Assembly (NCBI GenBank): GCA_934276485.1
Contig: CAKQTE010000017.1
Span: 1 to 13,892 of the forward strand
Length of the DNA: 13,892 nt
Direction of reading: 5' to 3'
From: an uncultured Spirochaetales bacterium
GTDB lineage: Bacteria > Spirochaetota > Spirochaetia > Sphaerochaetales > Sphaerochaetaceae
Positions 7,901-12,675 of the stretch are shown one piece after another (the stretch's first letter is position 1; every line of letters starts with the position of its first letter). The translations under genes and the position numbers were made by a program. The notes below the pieces were generated by a model that was not told the origin of the DNA, made no database searches, and saw only the letters and a list, made by a program, of their open reading frames with translations.

Positions 7901-8495
7901 TCTCGTCAACGAGTGTTCTGATATCATCATAGGAGATCTCTTCAACCTTCTGAATTTCGTGTGATGTTCTGAATCCATCGAAGAAGTTCAAGAAAGGAAC
8001 CTGAGACTCAAGTGTTGCAAGGTGAGCAACAAGTGCGATATCCATTGTTTCCTGGATAGAAGAAGCACAAGTCATTGCGAATCCTGTATTTCTACAAGCC
8101 ATGACATCTGAATGATCTCCGAAAATTGATAGAGACTGTGCTGCAAGAGCTCTAGCTGAAACATGGAAAACTGTTGGTGTCATTTCACCAGCAATCTTGT
8201 ACATGTTTGGAATCATCAACAATAGACCCTGGGATGCTGTGAAAGTTGTTGTCAAAGCACCAGCTGCAAGTGCACCATGAACTGCACCAGCTGCACCTGC
8301 TTCAGACTGCATCTCCATGATATCAACCTTCTTGCCCCAAAGGTTTTCCTTACCTGCAGAAGACCATTGCTCTGAGTACTCACCCATTGGTGAGGATGGA
8401 GTAATTGGGTAAATTGCAGCTACATCACTGAAAGCATAAGCTATGTGCGCAGCAGCTGTATTTCCGTCAATTGTGACCATTTTCTTGTCTGCCAT
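4956..8495 (-). CDS. nifJ: Pyruvate:ferredoxin (flavodoxin) oxidoreductase
   Basis: This homodimeric, oxygen-sensitive enzyme converts pyruvate and CoA to acetyl-CoA, CO2 and reduced ferredoxin or flavodoxin. All domains of the single-chain form are present in 1179 residues, the usual length. The N-terminal domain has YPITPSSPMGEY with Thr32, the TPP-activating Glu65 and the pyruvate-binding Arg115. The gamma-like domain has GSDGTVGANKNSIK. Two [4Fe-4S] ferredoxin motifs, CIQCNQCVQSCP (about 689-700) and CQGCGVCVEACP (about 744-755), follow. The TPP domain begins with ACAGCGE (about 813), where cysteines bind the proximal cluster, and contains GDGWAYDIGYGG (about 970-981) and NTGGQASK (about 1002). 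GGAG lies about 10 nt before the ATG. The gene is monocistronic by its terminator, divergent from a MerR-type gene, and strongly adapted in codon use, consistent with high expression. Confidence 0.97.
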   Translation of the reverse strand: MADKKMVTIDGNTAAAHIAYAFSDVAAIYPITPSSPMGEYSEQWSSAGKENLWGKKVDIMEMQSEAGAAGAVHGALAAGALTTTFTASQGLLLMIPNMYKIAGEMTPTVFHVSARALAAQSLSIFGDHSDVMACRNTGFAMTCASSIQETMDIALVAHLATLESQVPFLNFFDGFRTSHEIQKVEEISYDDIRTLVDEKYIERFRSRAQRPEHPMTKVAAQNEDVYFQGRETVNAYYDALPEMVQKYMDKVASITGRQYHLFDYVGDPNAENVVIVMGSAADTFEWAVKYLNAKGAKVGLLKVRLYRPFSAKDMVAALPQSVKKIAVLDRTKEIGATGEPLYLDVVAALGQMGRTGIKVIGGRYGLSSKDFTPTHAKSVFDFLSRDDAWHNFTIGIDDDVTKRSIPVSEPIDVTPAGVVSCMFWGLGSDGTVGANKNSIKIIGDNTNQKAQAYFAYDSKKSGGITISHLRFGEGNLDMPWLIDHADFVACHNPAYIGRYDMLSALKKGGVFLLNSPVPTEEVFESLTREMQEQIINKNIRFYSIDALKIARSVGLGSRINTVMQAAFFAIANILPQEEAIALIKKYIKKTFLKKGEDVVNKNWAAVDATAEALVEVKVPSQITKSYEPKRLVPEDADDFVKNIIEPIMHLKGNDIPVSQMSFDGKLPTGTAKLEKRGVAAFVPHWDSTKCIQCNQCVQSCPHAAIRAKQITPEDVVAAPEGFVTIKSNAKNDRNLQFRIQVYVEDCQGCGVCVEACPAKEKALSMVSAEDERANGEDEKCEYFENLTWDNLDGLNMATVKGLNFKQPLFEFSGACAGCGETPYVKMLSQICGERAIIANATGCSSIYSGTFPTIPYTKRPDGRGPAWGNSLFEDNAEYGLGMRLAVDSNRNLLRMKADALIAAGVSAELKAAIEKCYGLWDDSTEASITAQKEVQALLANEKATDENKELLNKVIELQDYFSEKNVLIIGGDGWAYDIGYGGVDHVVASGKNVTILVLDTEVYSNTGGQASKATPIAAVAKFANAGKQTGKKNMGFMCMSYGHAYVASCALGYNRQQAQKCLQEAVAYKGPSIVFCYAPCINHGINMRFSQVEAKKAVEAGYWPLYRFNPELEEGKKFVWETKPATGDYEEFIKGEVRYASLYKTNPEHADELFDKAAEDAKARLEFYQRCGQVLGEIL

Positions 8496-8586
8496 TTTTA
8501 TTACACTCCAATAAAAAAGTATGTTATTTTGTCAATTGTACCTTTCCAGTCCAACGGAGCAAAGAAGGAACAATGCACCACTATTT

Positions 8587-8615
8587 AGGATATATCAACA
8601 ACAAATGTCTTTCAA
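8587..8615 (-). promoter_or_regulatory. Candidate nifJ promoter
   Basis: On the minus strand TTGAAA (8615-8610) and TATCCT (8592-8587) are 17 bp apart, giving a leader of about 85 nt. A second possible -10, TACAAT (8540-8535), with a weak -35 would give a leader of about 30 nt. The 281 bp between nifJ and merR otherwise holds only the merR promoter and no convincing gene. The sequence does not decide between the two sites. Confidence 0.4.
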
Positions 8616-8743
8616 CCGACGAATTCTTCAAAAAGAGGTAATCACAATAGAAATACAGAAAATCATAATGGAAAAATCACACCAAATTTGTTTTGTTCAT
8701 ACTTGATGAAAAATATCCAAGACAGAAGATGGCAATTAATACA

Positions 8744-8769
8744 CTTTGCAAACAAAGCTTCGATATAAT
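8744..8769 (+). promoter_or_regulatory. merR promoter with an inverted-repeat operator, leaderless
   Basis: A perfect TATAAT (8764-8769) ends 7 nt before the ATG at 8777. Just upstream is a perfect inverted repeat, CTTTG-CAAA-CAAAG (8744-8757), lying where the -35 region and spacer would be, which is the normal binding place of MerR-type regulators. No good -35 hexamer is seen at 16-20 bp spacing, as expected for a regulator-dependent promoter. Autoregulation is inferred. Confidence 0.55.
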
Positions 8770-8776
8770 CTAAGGC

Positions 8777-9592
8777 ATGAAAGAAGAAAGACTATATACA
8801 ACGGGCGAAGTTGCAAAGATGTTTGCAATCAAGAAGGATACCTTGTTCTATTATGATAGGATTGGCCTTTTTTCTCCCGTAACTAGAAAGGGTTCTACCA
8901 GCTATCGCTACTATAGCTCCAAGCAATTGAAGATCCTTGATACGATAATTTCCATGCGTGATATGGGAGTATCGATAGATGAGTTGAAGGAATATATAAA
9001 AGACATCAGTTCCGACTCCTTTTTGGATTTAATGGATGTTGAGGTCAAGAAACTAGATTCCATAATCAACGAATACACAATAAAGAAGAAAACCATTCAA
9101 GCTACCGCGAAACATATAATTGATGCAAAAACAAAACCTCTAAATACATTACAGATTACACAAGAAGACACAAGACACTTCTTTTCCTTGCCAATTATCC
9201 ATACAGGAAAAGGCTATAACGAGGATTGGAACAAAACATATGAGAAAATCTGGGAGAGTATAAACTCTGCAAAGATCATTACCATGGGATCGATCCTCTC
9301 AAAAGATGCGTTCTTGAACGGCACGTTCGAAGATCTTTCATATGTCGTTGGATATACGATATTCAAGAACTCAGGATCTGCCCCAAAGGGAATGTATGCA
9401 AATTACTATGTAAAGGGAAACACTCAAAGTCTGTTGGAGGGCTATAGAGACTTCAAAAACAAAATAGAAAAAGAAGGCCTTCTAATCGTATCAGACATTC
9501 ATGAAGAATACTCTGTTGAAGCTTTGAGTGAGAAAAACGAGAACGATTTTATCACTCATCTCTTTGTAAAAATCGAGAATGCCGCAAATTAA
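8777..9592 (+). CDS. MerR-family transcriptional regulator with a probable effector-binding domain
   Basis: Residues 5-75 form a MerR winged helix: LYTTGEVAKMFAIKKDTLFYYD, then IGLFSPV and the YRYYSSKQL wing. A dimerisation helix rich in charged residues follows (about 83-115). The remaining 150 residues resemble a GyrI/BmrR-type ligand-binding module in size and pattern, so a small-molecule ligand is likely but cannot be named. The start is firm, because the HTH begins at residue 7 and the next Met would remove half of it. The only purine run before the ATG (AAGG, 8772-8775) is 1 nt away, too close to serve as a Shine-Dalgarno. The -10 box placement indicates a leaderless mRNA. The gene is divergent from nifJ and could control it. 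Confidence 0.85.
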   Translation: MKEERLYTTGEVAKMFAIKKDTLFYYDRIGLFSPVTRKGSTSYRYYSSKQLKILDTIISMRDMGVSIDELKEYIKDISSDSFLDLMDVEVKKLDSIINEYTIKKKTIQATAKHIIDAKTKPLNTLQITQEDTRHFFSLPIIHTGKGYNEDWNKTYEKIWESINSAKIITMGSILSKDAFLNGTFEDLSYVVGYTIFKNSGSAPKGMYANYYVKGNTQSLLEGYRDFKNKIEKEGLLIVSDIHEEYSVEALSEKNENDFITHLFVKIENAAN

Positions 9593-9599
9593 TGCGGCA
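9580..9599. terminator. Hairpin between convergent merR and gdhA, possible weak terminator
   Basis: TGCCGCA (9580-9586) and TGCGGCA (9593-9599) form a perfect 7 bp GC-rich stem around AATTAA, with the merR stop codon (9590-9592) in the loop. No T-run follows directly on either strand; on the minus side TTTTT comes 8 nt later. It sits where a shared terminator would be expected, but it is not a classical one. Confidence 0.4.
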
Positions 9600-9622
9600 C
9601 TCATCAAAAATACCAATGATAA

Positions 9623-10963
9623 TCAGTAGCCAAGCTGACACATTGTATCAGCTACTTTTCTAAAGCCTGCAATATTTGCACCCTTTACGTAGTTGATATA
9701 GCCATCAGCTTCCTTTCCTTCCTTGACACAAGCGCTATGGATAGATGCCATAATCTGCTTGAGCTTATTGTCAACTTCCTCTGCTGTCCATGATATGTGC
9801 TCTGCGTTCTGAGTCATTTCCAATCCAGATACCGCTACTCCACCTGCGTTTGCGGCCTTTCCTGGAGCAAATCCTATGCGCGCCTTCTGAAGAGTCTCGA
9901 TAGCTTCTAGAGTACAACCCATATTGGATGTTTCAACTACATATTTGACACCATTTGCAATAAGCATCTCTGCATCATTCTTGTTAAGCTCATTCTGGAT
10001 AGCACATGGGAATGCAAGATCCACCTTAGCCTCCCAAGGCTTCTTGCCTGGTAAGAACTTAGCACCGAACTTCTCTGCATAAGGCTGAACAATATCGTTG
10101 TTGGAAGCTCTTAGCTGAACCATGTATGCCCACTTCTCAGGAGTGTTGATTCCTTCCTCATCTAGAATATATCCATCTGGTCCTGAGATAGTTACAACCT
10201 TAGCGCCCAATTGAGAAGCCTTCATTACAGCTCCCCAAGCAACATTACCGAATCCAGATACTGCAATCCTCTTTCCTTCTAGAGTATCTCCTGCCTGCTC
10301 TAGCATGTTCTTAGCAAAGTACATTGTTCCGAATCCTGTAGCTTCAGGTCGAACAAGAGAGCCTCCATAGCCAAGTCCCTTACCTGTAAGAACACCTGTA
10401 TTCTCATCTCTTAGTCTCTTATATTGACCATATAGGAAACCAATCTCTCTAGCACCTACTCCGATATCTCCTGCAGGGACGTCTGTGTTAGGGCCAATGT
10501 ATTTCTGCAATTCTGTCATAAATGATCTACAGAATCTCAAGATCTCAGCATCTGATTTTCCCTTTGGAGAGAAATCAGAACCACCCTTTCCACCTCCCAT
10601 TGGGAGTGTTGTAAGAGCGTTCTTGAAAGTTTGCTCAAAGCCTAAGAACTTCAAAGAACCAAGAGTTACGGATGGATGGAATCTCAATCCTCCCTTATAT
10701 GGTCCAATAGCATTATTAAACTGAACTCTATATCCTCTATTTACCTGAATCTCGCCATTGTCATCTTCCCATTCAACTTTGAATGTAAAGACTCTGTCTG
10801 GTTCGATGATACGATCAAGAATCTTGTTCTTTAGATACAAGGGGTTTTCGTTAACAACGTCGATGACGGAGGAAACAACCTCTCTAGCAGCTTGAATGAA
10901 TTCTGGTTCTGCTGGATTTTTCTTTTCGAGGTTTTCCATGAAAGTGTTTAGATCGTAAGCCAT
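9623..10963 (-). CDS. gdhA: Glutamate dehydrogenase, hexameric type, probably NAD-dependent
   Basis: This enzyme interconverts glutamate with 2-oxoglutarate and ammonium in the cytoplasm. The 446-residue length is that of small hexameric enzymes. The substrate domain has GPYKGGLRFHP with Lys90, Lys114, the catalytic Lys126 in PMGGGKGGSDF and the catalytic Asp166 in VPAGDIGVG. The Rossmann domain follows with SGFGNVAWG (236-244) and SGPDGYI (260-266). Phe238, Pro262 and Asp263 match residues known to set NAD+ preference in the Clostridium symbiosum enzyme, so NAD(H) is more likely than the NADP(H) usual for GdhA-like annotations; this is inference. AAGGAG lies 9 nt before the ATG. A candidate promoter lies at 10990-11018. 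The gene is monocistronic and converges on merR. Confidence 0.95.
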   Translation of the reverse strand: MAYDLNTFMENLEKKNPAEPEFIQAAREVVSSVIDVVNENPLYLKNKILDRIIEPDRVFTFKVEWEDDNGEIQVNRGYRVQFNNAIGPYKGGLRFHPSVTLGSLKFLGFEQTFKNALTTLPMGGGKGGSDFSPKGKSDAEILRFCRSFMTELQKYIGPNTDVPAGDIGVGAREIGFLYGQYKRLRDENTGVLTGKGLGYGGSLVRPEATGFGTMYFAKNMLEQAGDTLEGKRIAVSGFGNVAWGAVMKASQLGAKVVTISGPDGYILDEEGINTPEKWAYMVQLRASNNDIVQPYAEKFGAKFLPGKKPWEAKVDLAFPCAIQNELNKNDAEMLIANGVKYVVETSNMGCTLEAIETLQKARIGFAPGKAANAGGVAVSGLEMTQNAEHISWTAEEVDNKLKQIMASIHSACVKEGKEADGYINYVKGANIAGFRKVADTMCQLGY

Positions 10964-10989
10964 ATTATTCTGCTCCTTCTAGTCTTTTC

Positions 10990-11018
10990 AGATTAATCCC
11001 GTTTCGTAATTCGGTCAA
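10990..11018 (-). promoter_or_regulatory. Candidate gdhA promoter
   Basis: On the minus strand TTGACC (11018-11013) and TAATCT (10995-10990) are 17 bp apart, giving a leader of about 20 nt that carries the AAGGAG Shine-Dalgarno. The -35 is strong and the -10 is weak (3 of 6). The sequence upstream (11040-11112) is very AT-rich and could act as an UP element. Confidence 0.4.
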
Positions 11019-11039
11019 ACGATATAAAGTATTCATAAG

Positions 11040-11112
11040 AAAAAAAGATATTTATTGATTAAAACAGAAATTTTTATTTAATTTATTGAGCTATATACAA
11101 ATATCTTGTTTT
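11040..11112. repeat. 14 bp near-perfect inverted repeat in the gdhA upstream region
   Basis: Positions 11040-11053 (AAAAAAAGATATTT) and 11099-11112 (AAATATCTTGTTTT) are inverted copies with one mismatch, separated by 45 bp of AT-rich DNA. They lie between the divergent gdhA promoter and the promoter of the small membrane protein gene. They may be paired operator half-sites, but AT-rich DNA makes such matches less surprising. Confidence 0.4.
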
Positions 11113-11144
11113 TGTGTTTTGTTCATGTGAATAAAGAAACTTTA

Positions 11145-11173
11145 ATGACACAGCAGAATAAGAAGAATATAAT
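11145..11173 (+). promoter_or_regulatory. Strong sigma70-type promoter for the leaderless small membrane protein gene
   Basis: ATGACA (11145-11150) and a perfect TATAAT (11168-11173) are exactly 17 bp apart, and the -10 box ends 7 nt before ATG 11181. The -10 box also lies in a perfect palindrome, AGAAGA-ATATAA-TCTTCT (11161-11178), so a repressor site over the promoter is possible. Confidence 0.65.
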
Positions 11174-11180
11174 CTTCTAT

Positions 11181-11375
11181 ATGAAAAGTCAGCTGAATAT
11201 CTATTATAAACTATCAATAATGCTCTTGTCTCTATCAATCATTCTTTTATTGTTCTTGATTGTTGTCACAGGCGCAAATGACATTGTATTCACTATCCTA
11301 GGATGGTGCGTCCTTATCTTCTCTGCGTCTTCAATTGCACTGTTTTTCCTTAAAAGAAGAAATTCGAATCTATAA
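11181..11375 (+). CDS. Small two-helix membrane protein of unknown function
   Basis: From ATG 11181 this protein has 64 residues. Two hydrophobic helices, LSIMLLSLSIILLLFLIVV (about 11-29) and IVFTILGWCVLIFSASSIALFF (about 35-56), are joined by the short TGAND turn, with a basic KRRNSNL tail. Basic residues flank both ends, so both termini probably face the cytoplasm. The frame is open further upstream, with ATGs at 11106 and 11145, but the ATG at 11145 is part of the predicted -35 box and no Shine-Dalgarno precedes any of them. The TATAAT box 7 nt before ATG 11181 decides the start and implies a leaderless mRNA. I recognise no family. The alcohol dehydrogenase gene starts 78 bp downstream, with a possible promoter of its own. 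Confidence 0.6.
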   Translation: MKSQLNIYYKLSIMLLSLSIILLLFLIVVTGANDIVFTILGWCVLIFSASSIALFFLKRRNSNL

Positions 11376-11399
11376 TGCCACAAACTGGAAATCTTTTTG

Positions 11400-11441
11400 T
11401 ATAATTGATGCAGATTCATGCCCATTTTTCATGGGCTTTAG
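11400..11441 (+). promoter_or_regulatory. -10 box and leader hairpin upstream of the alcohol dehydrogenase gene
   Basis: TATAAT (11400-11405) would start transcription near 11412; no good -35 box is seen. The short leader then contains a perfect 6 bp hairpin, GCCCAT (11420-11425) and ATGGGC (11431-11436), followed by TTTAG. It may protect the 5' end of the mRNA or act as a weak attenuator. The stem also carries an 8-codon frame, ATG 11418 to TAG 11441. Confidence 0.4.
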
Positions 11442-11453
11442 ATGGAGATAACG

Positions 11454-12647
11454 ATGCCTATAACAGAATACTATGCTCCAACACATATCTATTTTGGAGA
11501 GAATGCAGAATCAAAAGCAGGAGAAGTTCTAAAAGAACAAGGCGCAAAGAAAGTTCTTGTGCATTTTGGTGGTGGATCCGTAAAACGTAATGGCCTATTG
11601 GATAGAGTCGAGAAAGATCTAAAGGAACACGATATAGATTTCATCGAAATCGGAGGCGTTGTTCCTAATCCAAGACTCTCTCTTATATATAAAGCAATAG
11701 AGATAGGAAGAAAGGAAAACGTTGATTATGTTCTTGCTGTCGGTGGCGGATCTGTAATCGACAGTGCCAAGGCTATTTGCTATGGCCTATATGACAAGGA
11801 GAGAGGGGACGTTTGGGATTTCTATACATGGAAAAGGAAGGTCACTGGTTCTACTCCTCTCGGCGTAATCCTTACACTTTCTGCAACAGGATCAGAAATG
11901 TCATCAAGTTCTGTAATCACAAATGAAGAAGGTTGGATGAAGAGAGGCCTAAATACAAACTTCTGCAGACCAAAGTTTGCCTTATTAGATCCAACGCTAA
12001 CATACACAGTCTCTAGATATCAGACAAGCTGTGGAACCGCAGATATCATGATGCATACCTTAGAGAGGTTCTTCCATTCAGGAAAAACACTTGCTCTTAC
12101 AGATAAGCTATCTCTTGCCCTTTTAAAGCAAGTAATGGAAAGTGGTCTTGTTGCATTGGATAATCCTGATGATTATGAGGCAAGAGCAAACTTGATGTGG
12201 GCAAGTTCTTTGTCCCACAACGATATCTTCCAATTTGGAAATGATGCTCGTGGAGACTGGTCCTGCCATCAGCTTGAGCATGAGCTATCAGGAAAATGGG
12301 ATGTAGCTCATGGAGCTGGTCTTACTGCAATTTGGTCTAGCTGGGCAAAATATGTTTATAGATCAAATCCAGAAAGATTTATAACTCTAGGAGAAGCTCT
12401 ATTTGGTCTTGAAAGAGATACAGACCTAGAAAGAGAGGCCTTGTTGACTATTTCCAAGATGGAAGAGTATTTCAAGAAAATAGAAATGCCTACAAACCTT
12501 CCAGATCTAGGTATCAATCCAACGGATGAAGAGATTGAGGAAATTGCAGAAAAATGTACTTTCTTTGGAAAGAGAACAATCGGAAACCTACAAGTTCTTA
12601 ACAAAGAAGATATGATTGCAATTTATAAAAATGCAAATCACAGATAG
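11454..12647 (+). CDS. Iron-containing alcohol dehydrogenase, YqhD/butanol dehydrogenase type
   Basis: This cytoplasmic group III dehydrogenase reduces aldehydes to alcohols, probably with NADPH. I place the start at ATG 11454 (397 residues), because GGAG (11444-11447) lies 6 nt before it; ATG 11442 in the same frame would add four residues but has no Shine-Dalgarno. HFGGGSVKRNGLLDRV (about 37-52) and AVGGGSVIDSAKA (about 95-107) bind the nucleotide, and the first is characteristic of YqhD/BDH enzymes. The metal ligands are Asp197 and His201 in GTADIMMH, then His272 (SCHQLEHELS) and His286 (DVAHGAG). DWSCHQLEHELSGKWDVAHG is typical of clostridial butanol dehydrogenases. The natural aldehyde is not readable. 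The gene ends just before an intrinsic terminator. Confidence 0.93.
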   Translation: MPITEYYAPTHIYFGENAESKAGEVLKEQGAKKVLVHFGGGSVKRNGLLDRVEKDLKEHDIDFIEIGGVVPNPRLSLIYKAIEIGRKENVDYVLAVGGGSVIDSAKAICYGLYDKERGDVWDFYTWKRKVTGSTPLGVILTLSATGSEMSSSSVITNEEGWMKRGLNTNFCRPKFALLDPTLTYTVSRYQTSCGTADIMMHTLERFFHSGKTLALTDKLSLALLKQVMESGLVALDNPDDYEARANLMWASSLSHNDIFQFGNDARGDWSCHQLEHELSGKWDVAHGAGLTAIWSSWAKYVYRSNPERFITLGEALFGLERDTDLEREALLTISKMEEYFKKIEMPTNLPDLGINPTDEEIEEIAEKCTFFGKRTIGNLQVLNKEDMIAIYKNANHR

Positions 12648-12651
12648 AGAG

Positions 12652-12674
12652 AGGCTGCAAACGCAGCCTTTCTT
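12652..12674 (+). terminator. Rho-independent terminator of the alcohol dehydrogenase gene
   Basis: AGGCTGC (12652-12658) and GCAGCCT (12663-12669) form a 7 bp GC-rich stem around the tetraloop AAAC, followed by TTCTT, a few bases after the stop codon. The minus-strand reading has only a CT-rich tract after the stem, so any action on the convergent gene would be weaker. Confidence 0.8.
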
Positions 12675-12675
12675 A

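Noticed and set aside
5297..7964. Many open frames of 60-110 codons inside nifJ on both strands (for example 7716-7964, 5986-6258, 6917-7246, 5297-5587)
   Set aside because: They lie entirely within the conserved NifJ reading frame, have low-complexity composition, no ribosome binding sites and no recognisable domain; they reflect the biased codon use of nifJ.
8525..8540. Perfect TTGACA on the minus strand close to the nifJ start
   Set aside because: At 16-18 bp spacing no -10 box follows, and the place where one would be is the Shine-Dalgarno itself.
8521..8706. 61-codon open frame in the gap between nifJ and merR
   Set aside because: It has no ribosome binding site or promoter of its own, an unprotein-like composition, and it overlaps the nifJ promoter region.
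8771..8776. TAAGG before the merR start as a Shine-Dalgarno
   Set aside because: Only 1 nt separates AAGG from the ATG, too close for initiation; the -10 box placement explains the start better.
11405..11590. Open frame overlapping the start of the alcohol dehydrogenase gene
   Set aside because: It is a shifted frame over the conserved dehydrogenase N-terminus; its protein is unlike any family and it has no Shine-Dalgarno.
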